Assembly: GCA_029204225.1 (NCBI GenBank)
Contig: CM055096.1
Span: 1,561,908-1,625,907, forward strand
Direction: 5' to 3'
DNA: 64,000 nt
Source: Diphasiastrum complanatum
Taxonomy: Eukaryota > Streptophyta > Lycopodiopsida > Lycopodiales > Lycopodiaceae
Part shown: piece by piece, positions 47,700 through 58,718 of the stretch
How the letters are laid out: the number at the start of each line of letters is the position of its first letter
Position numbering within the stretch: the stretch's first letter is position 1
Program-made: the position numbers and the translations under genes
Notes under the pieces: model-generated
The model's database searches: none
What the model saw: the letters and a program-made list of their open reading frames with translations, nothing else
Told to the model about the DNA's origin: nothing

Positions 47700-50604
47700 C
47701 ACGGCCTGAAGTAGTGCCGGTCCCTCGGCACTCTACCGGTTTAGTAGAGCATTCTCTTGGACCACCTCTGGTGGATGAGATATTCTGTAACGTCTTCCAT
47801 GAAGTTGAGACGGTCCAGTTTCTTCGAGTCCTTTGGTGTGGGGAAGGACTTGTGAACTCCTGTCAGTCATTCCTGATCCACCCATGCTTGAAATCGTTTC
47901 GTCTAGGGATCTCCAAGGAATGCAGCTCGGTAGTATACACGAGCGACTGGCAGCTGGTCTTTGACTTTGTCGGAAGCGAGCGCCTTATTTGGATCAAAAA
48001 ATATGGAGGGAAGGAAATCATCTCATTTTGTTTCAATTCCCATTAAATATTCCAAGTTCCGGGCGTAAGTGACTGCCTCGCAGACTGTGGGATCGGGGCA
48101 ATTGATGTAGTGACTAGCAAATGCAGAGAGAGCCCTTTTGGCATCTATATTCGTTGTCCACCCGTATTCATATTTGATGATGGGCCAGTTGAAATTGTTG
48201 AGTGTGATCTGGTCCAGTGGAGTGCCGCATTCCGCCCATTTGGATCTTCTTGGACAAGGCAGAAAATGTGCTTCCACCCGTAACTGTTGCAGACTCGTCA
48301 CGTAAGCCCTGATGGCCGTAGGGTCTCTCTCAAATAACTGCTGTCACCACTCTGGTTGTGGTTGGAGGGCGGGTAAGGCTTGCCGTTCTTTTTCCTTGAT
48401 GGTCTAAGTTGAGAATGATAACTGCCAGCCGCCTCTTGATGACTCGTGAGGATATTTGGATAAAAATTCATTGATGTTTCCCTCCACGGATTTTGGTCTT
48501 CGGAAGGCCCGGCTTGCAGATATCGTTCGGGACCCTCTAGATGACGTTGCTTGGCCCTGGTTGGTGGTTGTGCCTTGGCTCTGGTCGCGCATCTCAACGG
48601 CCGCATCTGTCTGCCCTTGGTCCTGGCCTTCGGACCCTTGATCTGGTTAAAATCCCCCTCCTGCCTGCTGGTTCTGACCTTGGCTGGTACTAGCCTGTGC
48701 AGCGTCAAAATTAGGTGGCTGTGGAATTACCACGAGGGTGGGCTGGGCCTTTGTTTCCATGTATTTCTTGCATGTCTTGAGGGCTTGCTTGGCCTGGGCA
48801 AGCTCTTACATTGCGCTTGCCCGATACTTATTGAACTCCGCCTGGTAACTATTAAGGGTTTGGCTATAAATCTGCACCTGATGCCGTAAAAGATTCATCT
48901 TTGATTGGGAAAGCGGCCTTGTGCCTGGTGCAGATTGAGCTAATCAGACGAGCTTCTCGTCTTGTAAGGCTTTAACCTCCATCCCCAGGTGTGTGTTCCT
49001 TGCTTCCAAAAGTATAAGTTGTGCCTGGATGGGGGCAACCATTGGGATGCTTTAGCTTGAAGCTCCCACACCTTTGTGGAGGCCTCAGTTAGCGCTTTGG
49101 AGAGGCTTTGAATATATTTGTTTAGGCCCTCCTCCTTCTGCTGTAGCTTGGCAATCTCCTGGTGCCCTGCTTGTTCGTGTTGCTGAGCCAGAATCAGCTC
49201 TTGCTGCAGCTTGGTGAGGTCTGCTCGTAGCAATGTATTACTTGTTGCCAACTGTAGTACCCCGCTTTCCAGAATAGCTTTGGCTGCTACCACATCCAGG
49301 ATGTATTTTTCTAGGGTTTGGTATGCCATCGTTAGATCTGTGGGAGCAGCTGATACACTGGCACTAGCAGGGGCTTGTGTTGTATTGGCCCCGATGACTT
49401 GTGAAATTCCGTCATCATTGTCTTCATCAGGTTTTCATTTATCATGATGCCATCTAGGGCGGTAGGGTCAGTCCGATCTGGTGATGCTACAAAAATTGTT
49501 TGTACAAATGCATCATCAAGCAGCAGTTGGCTGCCCTCAACAACCTTTGGCGAAGCGGGTCGGGTGTGAGAAACAACTGTGGAAATAGGGGCGAGGACGG
49601 TTTGTCCGAACGAGAGCATGGGAGGAACAGTGGAGAACTGAAGAGTGGTGTGGAGTATGGAAGAAGGTGAGGATGGAGCAGAAAGTGTCTGGCATGGGAG
49701 TGAAAATTTGATAACAGAGTGTCGGGGGACAGTTGCGAATCACAAGGGTTGAGTTTGAGAGGAGCAACGGTGGTGGTGGCAGCGCCACGCATTCATTTGC
49801 TGGTCGTTGTGTTAATGATGCAGGTTGGGATGAGGTAGATGCTTGAGATGGTGGGTAAAGGTTAGTATGTGGCACAAGGGTAGACAAGAGGGATGAGCAT
49901 TGGAAACCACGCACTTTTGCCTCGAGAAGTGTGCAAGCAAAGTTACACAACAGGGGGCCTGCTGTGATTCGCTCACGGTTGTTGGGTTTGATGGAATTTG
50001 TTAGTTCTTGAATAAGAAAGCTATGCCAGTCGTATGGCACAATGGAGGGGTTAGGGAACTCCAAAAAGGATTCCACTATCTGACTCAACAGCGTAGACTG
50101 GATTCTGTTCTTTCGAAATGTTGAAATAACTAGAAAGTTATTCAACAAATGCATAGTTGCCTGAATGACGGGTTCCGTGATAGCTTCTATCAGGTAACCA
50201 TTGTTAGTCTGAATGGGGATTTCTGGTGTGGTTTGGGTGACAAATGGTTTGATCTGAGCTTTGGCGTGGCGATGGGAGATGGGTTGACGATCACCGGACA
50301 TAATGCCAACGGTGATCATCGAGTCGGCGTTAATCCTGATCTTGTACGTGGTACCTTGGTACAGGAAGTGGAAACGAGCCTTGTCCTTGTCCCAGGTGGC
50401 GTAAGCGTGAAGGGCGAGGCCCATGCTAATCTCATAATGGAAGAGCGCCGAGTAAAAACCCATGGCTTCAAGGAGGGGCCCGGCTGTCTGCAGCCATGGT
50501 TGGATCAAAGTGTCAGAGGGTAGAGGCCAAATCTGTGTGGCCTTGGGGATGTCACGCTGGATCACCTGTTTGGCGCCAAAGTCTTCAGAGGATAAGGAGG
50601 CCAT
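47700..50604 (-). pseudogene. Gypsy G2 3' accessory coding module (unknown function)
   Basis: Minus strand, same direction as pol. The best frame, 50604-49537, starts MASLSSEDFGAKQVIQRDIPKATQIWPLP and runs to about residue 260 as a globular domain (PYDWHSFLIQEL, ERITAGPLL), followed by Ser/Pro-rich sequence. Then come a coiled coil (48940-49329, repeated TKLQQELILAQQ.. and IAKLQQKEEGLN.. heptads), a Gln/Arg-rich stretch (48300-48710), and a C-terminal domain (47850-48301) with LNNFNWPII, DPTVCEA, YARNLEYLM and, beyond a stop, FDPNKAL and ARVYYRAAF. It is homologous to 11185-14356 of G1 by shared order and motifs. No signal peptide or membrane helix is evident. I cannot name the family; it may be related to the poorly described plant transposon proteins seen in some gypsy elements. 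Confidence 0.7.
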
Positions 50605-51689
50605 GTTAGCAATGATAATTAGTGGTCGAAAAAGTTGGAAAAGTAGAAAAAATGATGGAAAATGGAAGGAAATAGTAGAAATGAGTGTTGGATAACAATG
50701 ATTGTAGTTCAGAGTGCAGATCTGTGTTTGATATGAGCAGATGACAACTGGTAGGAAGTTTGGTTGAAAACAAAAAACTTGGTATTTTCAGTGGAAATTT
50801 TGACAGAGCTTCACTAGCAAAGGTGACAAATGACTCGAATTCAGCCCTTATATAGCGGAATTTAGAGTGCGTATTAGGTGAAATTCACTTTCCCTTGCTC
50901 AGTTCCACCCAAATTTGGCAGTCACCTTCTTCACAAAATTCTAAGACCTCAGGGAAGTCTGCGATAATTTAGAAGGTGATTTGACTGCTATGCGAAGGTT
51001 CTGCGAGGGTTCAGGCTGTCTACAAGGGTTCAACTCTTGCAAGAAGTGATCTCTCGCACAACTTGTATCTGTGATTGGATTTTCAAGATAAGACCACGTA
51101 GGCAGACTAATCTCACTGCTCTGATTTCATTTAGGCACCTTGCGAGAGTTGGTAAGTTGTTCTTGATGCTCTGCGAGGGTTCTGAAAATTTTGCTTCTGG
51201 GAACTCTCGCATACACTAGAAAATGATGATTCCTCCATCATGAACTCTTGCAGATATTTTCATGGATGCATCTAGGTCAAATCTGGTGACTGTCCAATTT
51301 TCAAGAGCTATCTCCAAGGGGATCTCAAAAAATCATGAAAAAAGTGCCCCTTCAGAGTGTTTTTTGACGAGATCTCAAGATTTTCTGATTTTTAGCTTTT
51401 GTAAACTGGTAATCAGCTTCATCCAAGCTTGATCTGACTGTTGGTAGTTCTTTGAAAGTTCTGATGGATTCTTGGTAGTAGATCAGTCAATCTAATGATC
51501 TACTTCCATTTTGACCCTATCAGGATCTGGATCCTCCTTGGATTCTGATGGATTTCGTCGATCCTGCCAGATCTGATTGAATCTTGATGGATTTAGCTTG
51601 ATTTGGCTTCATCTCTTTATATTTAGCGATGATGGCTGAGCAGATTAGCTTTTTGTAACATGTCATCCCCAATCTGGATCTGTCTTATT
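50605..51689 (-). other. G2 spacer between integrase and accessory module, motif-rich
   Basis: No coding domain. Between 50990 and 51250 the motif TGCGAGRGTT or its complement occurs at least six times. The same motif fills the 5' leader (57650-58410). In G1 the equivalent position is occupied by an unrelated minisatellite. Confidence 0.65.
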
Positions 51690-52725
51690 GTGGAGGCCAG
51701 TACTTGTGCAACCGGCTACCATTGATGGGTGTGTTGAAGGGCGTCCCATCAAGCTGTTCTAAGTTCACGGCCCCATGACTAATAATTTCCTTGATCCTAT
51801 AAGGACCTTTGCCCATGAATTTTAACTTCCCCTTGATCGCCTTGGTTTTATACATTAGGACCAGATCTCAGATCCTTCTTTTGTAATCTGCGATCATGCA
51901 AGCCTTGTGTCTTTCCTTTTCAGCTGCCAGTGTATGCACAACTAGTAAGCGTGTTTCACAGAGTTTATGCAGAGCCTCATGGCGTAGCTATAGAGATTTG
52001 GACTCATTAAGATGTTGCGCGGTGGCAATCCTTGATGAAAGAACTAAAAACTCTATTCGCTTCACAACATCCTGACCATATACCAATTGGAAGGGTGTTT
52101 GATCAGTGCTCCCTTTATATGCTGTCTTGAATGCCCACAGTGCAGCATGCAACTTGTCTTCCCAATCTGATCTGCTAGCTTCAACTGTTTTTGTGAGCAT
52201 GCTACACAGGATCTTATTGGATGATTCTACTTGCCCATTACCACAAGGATAATAAGGCGTACTGGTTTTGTGGATCACGAAGAATTCCTCCAATAGGACC
52301 TTGATGGTCTCGTTGATGAAATGGCTTCCGCAATCACTGACTAGTTCCACCAGGCACCCGAAGTGCACAATGATATTTTTAAAAAGGAACTTGGTAGTGG
52401 TCCTAGCATTAGCTACTCTTACTGCCTTGGCTTCAACCCATTTGGTGAGGTAGTTGTGGCTACGATTATGTAGCGAGCCTGTGAACTCCTTGCTGCAGGG
52501 TGAATTAGACCAATATAATCCAGCCCCCATTTTTCTAACAGTGCTTGGGCTAAGACTGGGTGCAGTAGATCATAGTTCAATCTCGTTGGTTTCCTTGCCC
52601 TTTGGCACACATCGCACTTTTTCAAGTATTCCTCCGTGTCTTTATGAATCGTTGGCCACCAACATCCTGATTGCAGGATCTTGCGAACTATAATGTCAGA
52701 TGCAAAATGACCTCCACCCATGCCT
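51690..52725 (-). pseudogene. Gypsy G2 integrase
   Basis: Minus strand. The H2C2 zinc-binding part (52600-52725) has HFASDIIVRKILQ, WWPTIHKDTEEY and CDVCQRARKPT. The core (51988-52530) follows with WGLDYIGLI, LVSDCGSHF and GNGQVESSN, so all three acidic residues are recognisable. The C-terminal part (51690-51990) has GKGPYRIKEI, the GPY/F motif. A frame change lies at about 52420-52500 and a TGA near 51870. It would insert the DNA copy into the genome. Confidence 0.88.
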
Positions 52726-52885
52726 TCATGTGAAAAAAAATGATTTGGGTGGTCTCATGAGGAAGAATACACCGCCGAAGAATTCCGTCTGGACCTCTTC
52801 AGTACAACTAGCCGGCAATCAGCTGATGAGGTCTAGCTTTCAAGATCAATTTCTGTTGTTCCACCTTTGGTAGTGATTTGTCTGG

Positions 52886-53467
52886 TTAGCCCCGCATTAG
52901 ATATTCAACAATGTCGGCAGCCCATTCTGGTACTGTATCCACGTAAAATAAGACAGCATCTGCCAGCTCATCGTCGGGTTGGGTTGCAATCTCCTTTCCC
53001 TTAATTCGTGACACATGATCTACCATGTAGTGTTGTTTTCCCTTGCGAACTACTATCCGAAAATCAAATTCCAACAACAACAAGAGCCATCTGGTGATTC
53101 TCCCGATGTTGCAAGTTTTATTAACAAAATATAACAAGGGTTGATGGTCCGTATAAAAAGCAAAATGTGTGGCCATCAAATAGTGTCGAAACTTCTTAAC
53201 CGCATAGATCATTGCCAGTGCTTCTTGCTCTATTGTTGAATAATTCATTTCGGTATCACTGAGCTGTCGGCTTGTAAATCGGATTGGAAAATCCTTTTTG
53301 TGTTCACTTGGCTGGGTTAAGACTGCTCCAACTGCATACTTTGATACGTCCGTATGCACGTGGAACTCAATGGACCAATTGGGTGGTCGTAGGATTGGTG
53401 CTGAGACCAATGCATCCTTAATCTTTTGGAAAGCCTTTAGAGCTTCCTCATTCCAATGTAGATCCAT
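52886..53467 (-). pseudogene. Gypsy G2 RNase H
   Basis: Minus-strand frame with FHVHTDVSKYAVGAVL, SRQLSDTEMNYSTIEQEALAMIYA and FYTDHQPLLYFVNKT, the RNase H of gypsy elements, followed by HYMVDHVSRI. It starts in a frame overlapping the end of the RT frame, so a frameshift separates them. It would degrade the RNA strand during reverse transcription. Confidence 0.88.
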
Positions 53468-54400
53468 TGTGAATTGGTCTGGCTAACTCCGCAAATTCAA
53501 GAATGAAGATCCTATAATAGTTAGCATGATCCATGAAAATGTAGACCTCGCGGATCGTCCCCGGTGGTGGTATCTTGATCTTTGATAGATCTGTGGAGAT
53601 CCCGTGTTTTGACACTATATGGCCAAGTATAAAGCCATGCGTCACCCAGAATTGACATTTTTTTGGATTCAGGGAGATCTGATATTTGCGGCATTTTTGT
53701 AGCACCTTCTCCAAATTGGATAAGTGTTTTGAATCTGGTCCATGCACGCACAGATTATCCAAGAAAATTTCCAGAAATCTTTGCAAATAATCTTTGAATG
53801 CCGCCTGCATGACTCGCTGGAAAGTGCTTGGGGCATTGCAAAGTCCGAATGGCATCACTTTATAGGCATAAGTTCTCCATTCCGAGGTGAATGTTGTCTT
53901 GTGCTGGTCCTGGGGGGCTATTTTCACCTGGTTGTAGCCGCTGAAGCCATCCAAAAAACTGTAGGCTTTGTCGCCAGCTACTCTATCTAGGACACTTTCC
54001 GTAAATGGTAAAGAAAAATGGTCCTTTTTGGTGACTGCATTAAGCGCCTTCAGATTCACACAGATACGCATTTTGCCGTTCTTCTTGGGTATCATCACTA
54101 TCGGCGATACCCATTCCATGTGCTCAATTTCGTAAATGAAATCTGCCTTGCTTGATCAGTTCTGTATAATTCGGGTTGCACCGGTAGTAACGGCTTATCT
54201 TGGAGACTGCTCCATCCACCAAAGGTATGGTGTGTTGGACTATTGTTGGCGGAATACCCTTTAGATCACTAAAGCTCTAGGCCAAACAGTCTTTATATTC
54301 CACCAACAAGGATAGTAGTCGCTTGAACTACGTGGGTGTTAACTGCTCTCCCACATGCACTATCCTTTCTTCTTCTTCTGGTTTCACAAGATTCATTGGC
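53448..54400 (-). pseudogene. Gypsy G2 reverse transcriptase
   Basis: A long minus-strand frame (54119-53448) with EWVSPIVMIPKKNGKMRIC, FLDGFSGYNQVKI and VMPFGLCNAPSTFQRVM. At the catalytic site it has FLDN instead of YLDD/FMDD: the second metal-binding Asp is Asn, which should abolish polymerisation. The upstream part (54120-54400) is in another frame. Close relative of the G1 RT at 1300-2158, which keeps YLDD. Confidence 0.9.
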
Positions 54401-54840
54401 TGTGTTCACGCAGGTCCCTCGAAGACTTGTTCAGCTGGTGCCTGACTTTGATCAGGTTCTCGTTGGGCTTGCGGCATCAAGATTACCACGTCGTCCAATG
54501 TATAATTCTTGAAAATATCAGGCATCTCATGAACTGGAACTGGAGCTCGTTGAGATTCCTCTTTCAGCATATTGATCTTGGCCCGACTGGTCATTTTTTT
54601 ATTTTTTGTCACCTGTGTAGAAGATGACGTTGTATCTGAGTCCAACTTGATTGACTTCAAGGAATCCAACACCTTCTTCTTGCTCTTTTTTGTCATTTTG
54701 GTGGGTTCATCCTTGTTGTCTTTCTTTGGGACTGTTGTGACATTCGCCTCATGGTTGCGAATATCAATGTCTACTATAGCTATTGCCTCTTCGGGTATGT
54801 CACTCCATCGGATCACCTGGTTGTAGCGTTGCTTCAACTA
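54401..54840 (-). pseudogene. Gypsy G2 protease-RT linker
   Basis: A charged, low-complexity linker. It ends MPDIFKNYTLDDVVILMPQAQREP and FEGPA, matching G1 at 1020-1140. It has no enzymatic motif. Confidence 0.7.
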
Positions 54841-55184
54841 ATTCTTCTTATTCGTAAGTGCCTTGGGTGGTTTGATCCTTGACACTTTTGCCATAGCAGA
54901 CCTTTGTGGTGGTTGAGCTGGTACCTTCTTGGTTCCGTAATGATCTGGGTCCATGTGGTGTAGGACTTGTTCATCAGTCAGCTCAATCTCCTTATTATAA
55001 GTTAGAGCATGTTGCGCCCATGTGGTTGGATCTACTTTTACAGCCTGTTCTCTTTCTCGAAGGTGAGTTTATCTGTACCCCAGTTGTGTACTACTTGCAC
55101 AGTCCTCAACCATGGTCTTCCCAGTAAAATACGGTATGCAGATGGAGATTCAGGTATATCCATGACCACAAAAGTAATTACATA

Positions 55185-55520
55185 CTACATGCCTGCTATC
55201 CTTACGGGAATATCAGCAACTACACCTTTTGGTTTCACACAGGATTGATCTGCTAGCTTGATGGCAAATCTGGCTGGCTTCAACCCTTGTAATTTCCATT
55301 TTTTGTACAAAGTAGTGGAGATCAGATTGACACCTGATCCTCTATCTACCACCGCTGCCTCATCCTCGTATCTCTTGTGTTTGATTGGCAAAGTGATGTT
55401 GTGTTCCTCACTTTCCCATGCTGCTCTGATGTGGAGGACGTTACTTGTTTCATCATAGCCCACACAATATATGGGCTCAGGCGCTACTGGCTCCTCATCT
55501 GCTTTGCCCATTCAACTAAA
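55185..55520 (-). pseudogene. Gypsy G2 protease
   Basis: Minus-strand frame (55511-55185) with HNITLPIKHKRYEDEAAVVD and GSGVNLIS. The retropepsin active site should read Asp-Thr/Ser-Gly; here it is Asp-Arg-Gly, so maturation of the polyprotein would fail. The rest has the usual beta-strand pattern (KLADQS, IPVRI). Confidence 0.8.
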
Positions 55521-55929
55521 AGGCCTTTTGCTTGTGGTGTAATCCACAGTAGTTCTCCGAGGGGTAAACTAACGTGGCTTGAAAGCAAGAGTGTGAGCCT
55601 TTTCGTGCATGGTACCTCAGGCTCCACCATGTGAAAAGGTGGTTCATGTTGGTGCAACCGATCATTCTGATCAGTGCGCAGTGGTAAGCCCTTTTGCGGT
55701 TCCCATTCGACGCCGACTGGAGGTTGTTTTGTTCTTGCTCTTTTCCCTTCTCTTGTGCTTTGTATACCCAATGTCTTATTTTCTGGTATTGTCTTCTCTC
55801 TTCCCTCACATTTGGATATGGCGCTGAAGTTGAGGGTTGGTCATCAGTGATCGATGGTGGTGGTGAGGGAGCCACTTCCTTCCTCTTCTGTGCTCGCGTA
55901 ACAGCTAACATAGGAGCGTGGTCATGTCA

Positions 55930-56580
55930 ACCTTTTGATGGCATCCCCGCTGGAACTATTGATTGCTGTATGGCAATGAGGTTAAGAGGTGCACTGGTTC
56001 CAGGTTTAAATGGACAATTCTTGAAATAGTGTCCATAATCGCAATCCCGGCAGGAGGTTGTATATTGTCCTTTGTAGGGACATTTTGCAATTCTGTGTCC
56101 CTCGTCGCACCCGTAGCAGCCGTAATTTCTTCCACCTTGACGTTGAGTTTGAGCTGCATAGGCCGAAACATATTCATTTATGGCAAGTTCCATAAATGGT
56201 TCATCTGGTCCGTACCACTACTGCTACTCAGGTTGAGGTGACATTTGCATTTCTTGTTCTGCTGCTGTCAGGTTCACATGGGCCACTTGTTGATTGGCTG
56301 GCCTTGGTGGAGCAGCTAAGGCTATGCGTTGTGGTTGATTGAGTGCGTCGTACCTTGGTGCCACGTTAGGTGCCCCTCGATGATAAGGATAAGAAGTCTG
56401 ATAAGGACTTCTCTTCTGTTGAACAACTCTGGGGTAAAACGGGCAAAATGTCGTATCGTGCGATGTTGCATTGCACAGATGGCAGAATCTATGTGTCAGT
56501 CTCAGATTTTGCTTTAGGACTGGACACTAGTTCGATGTATGGTTTTGTGTGCATATTGAACACCATACATTTTCTCGTTG
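55930..56580 (-). pseudogene. Gypsy G2 Gag zinc-knuckle region (four knuckles)
   Basis: Minus strand. First pair (about 56440-56565): CSICTQNHTSN-stop-C, spacing CX2CX3HX4C, and CHLCNATSHDTTFC, canonical CX2CX4HX4C. A Pro/Gln-rich linker of about 100 residues follows (AHVNLTAAEQE, WYGPDEPF). Second pair (about 56020-56125): CYGCDEGHRIAKC with CX2CX3HX4C, and CRDCDYGHYFKNC with the same X3 spacing. Such domains bind genomic RNA. The same arrangement is visible in G3 and, for the second pair, in G4. Confidence 0.85.
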
Positions 56581-56929
56581 AGGATACTGTAGCTGGGTTG
56601 GTTTCGGTTGATGTGGAGTTACTGCTACAATTCCTTTTAAGGCCTTCAGTTTCTGGTCAAACTACGTCATAAGTTGCTCCATCTATTGTTTGTGTAATTT
56701 TGTCATTTGCTCCAACAACAGTTCTGTGAATAGAGCATATGCGTTTGCTGATGATGATGTGATCGAGGGAGTAGGAGTGTGGGTGGAAGGATATTCATCG
56801 TTAGATCCCTCATCCGCTTCCCTGATGGCATCTTCCATAGCTTCTTGCAGAGTAGCGTACTGCTCCCATCATTTCAGTTCTCTTCTGATGCTTCGTGGTA
56901 ATCTGGCTAGGAACCACATGATCACTGCA

Positions 56930-57480
56930 TGATCGGGAGTCAAGGCTGCACTGCACTCGGATCGTAGATGTTTGACCTGTTCAATATAGTCTCAGACCCT
57001 TTCTCGTTTTTCCATCTTGACTTTGCTGAGCAGGAGAAACGGGTCTTCAAGAATTTTCTTGGTTTAAAACGCGTAATGAGAGCCGCTTTTACCGCTTCCC
57101 AGGTGGATTTCTCTTCCTCTGACAGGTTGAAAAACCAATCCTGAGCCACTGCAAGTAAGGACATAGGGAATAGCATCAGCTTCTCTGCAGGTGTTCGTTC
57201 GTCTTAGATTTCACAAGCTTTCACGTAGATCTGGAGGAATCGGATGGGATCAAATGATCCGTCATATTCTGGTATCTCCATCTATGGTGCTCTCCAAACT
57301 GCATGCAAGGGTGCGATAGGTATGAGTTGGCCCATTGGATCCATTGGTGCTAGTTTGGTTCTGCCTCTTGTTGCTCAACAGGTAATCTGGGAAGGTGTGG
57401 TGCCTGATTTGCTATCATTCGTGCTATTGATCGTTCCGATCTCAGATTCATCCGATGGTGGGTTCCAAATTGATTAAATC
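56930..57480 (-). pseudogene. Gypsy G2 Gag capsid region
   Basis: Minus strand with IPEYDGSFDPIRFLQIY and, in the best frame (57176-56940), MLFPMSLLAVAQDWFFNL and STWEAVKAALITRF, the typical retrotransposon Gag pattern. Stops near 57208, 57291 and 57387 break it. The Gag start is probably near 57480 but cannot be fixed. Confidence 0.82.
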
Positions 57481-58699
57481 TTGCTTGTACAATAGGATGC
57501 AGTCTAGATCTTCAAGGATCTGATCAATCTGATCGGCCAGAATGAATTTTAGGCCTTTTACGGTGGTTTTTCCTTGATAGCTTTTTACTCCTTGCACTAA
57601 TTGACCTGAGATTTTGACAGTAGCTGGATCTTATGCAGATCTTTCCACTGATCTGGTCTGCGAGGGTTATCTTGTGCAAGGGTTGGCTGTGCGAGGGTTC
57701 TTTAGCTATTTTTGTAGAAAAAAAACTTGATATCTTTCAGATTTCTGGGAAGTAACCCTCACAAGCTTCACAGTAGCTGGATCTGGGTCAGATCTCATTA
57801 TAGAATTCTCTGCGAGAGTTAACTCTCTCAAGAAGTGAGAATTTCACTGTCTGCGAGGGTCCAAAATCACTTTTTGTTCAAAATCACTGATGTAATTTGA
57901 CATTCTAAATCGATTGAGAGGGTCCTGCGAGAGTTCTTACTGAAAAGATTTGCTGGATCTTCACTTTTTAGTGATTTTTTAGCACTTAAATCCAATTTTC
58001 TACTCCTTGGAATCAAACTAACTCTCGCAAGCTCTTCTGTGACCCGGTCTCATTGAGATGGAACTCAGAATCCTCTGCGAGAGTTCTTGACCGAACTGAA
58101 AATTTCACTGTCTGCGAGGGTTCACTGGTACTTTTTCGTCTTTCTTTTCACTGGGAACTCTCGCACATGCACTTAATCATCAAACTAACTCTCGCAAGCT
58201 TCTTTGTGTCCTGGTCTCACTGAGATGGAACTTCAGAGGGCTCTATGAGAGTTCTTATAAAGATTTGAATTTTTTTGGATTTTTTCAAGGGTTTTTTGAT
58301 TTTTTTATGATTTTTCTCTGATTTTTACAATCTGCTTGGAACTAACTCTCGCAGGCTTCTATGCAGGTCTATGACAGTACCCTGGAGCTGCTGGCAGTCA
58401 TGCAAGGGTTAATTCCCACTGATTCTAGAGATAGAAAAATCTGATGAGTTTTTTTGGCTCTTTTTCCCTCCAAATGCAGATTGGTGTGTTTTTTGAGTTG
58501 TTTGGATGATTGATTTGGGTTTAAGCCTTAGAGGTTGTTCAGGGCCTCCTCTACCCTCTCACACCTCCTCCGCTAGTTGTGAACAGTCCAAACACAAAAA
58601 ATATAGAAAATTAACTCTAAACTCCCAAAAATCTACCTAAACTACACTAAAAAACAAGACAATAGCTAAAATGCAACTAAACTAGTCAGTGGAAACCTA
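57481..58699 (-). other. G2 5' leader with repeated TGCGAGRGTT / AACYCTCGCA motif
   Basis: About 1.2 kb without long frames. At least a dozen copies of the 10-bp motif in either orientation lie between 57655 and 58410, spaced irregularly (for example at 57660, 57690, 57813, 57931, 58020, 58076, 58113, 58155, 58190, 58342), often as 'actctcgcaagctt'. No standard name applies. Confidence 0.75.
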
Positions 58700-58717
58700 T
58701 CCCCGGCAACGGCGCCA
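58700..58717 (-). promoter_or_regulatory. G2 primer binding site (tRNA-Asp)
   Basis: On the minus strand TGGCGCCGTTGCCGGGGA, one base after the LTR end. It is the exact complement of the 18-nt 3' end of plant tRNA-Asp (TCCCCGGCAACGGCGCCA). Confidence 0.93.
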
Positions 58718-58718
58718 C

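Noticed and set aside
47700-50604. An envelope gene in G2
   Set aside because: Its position would fit, but there is no signal peptide, membrane anchor or Cys pattern. The coiled coil and low-complexity parts point elsewhere.
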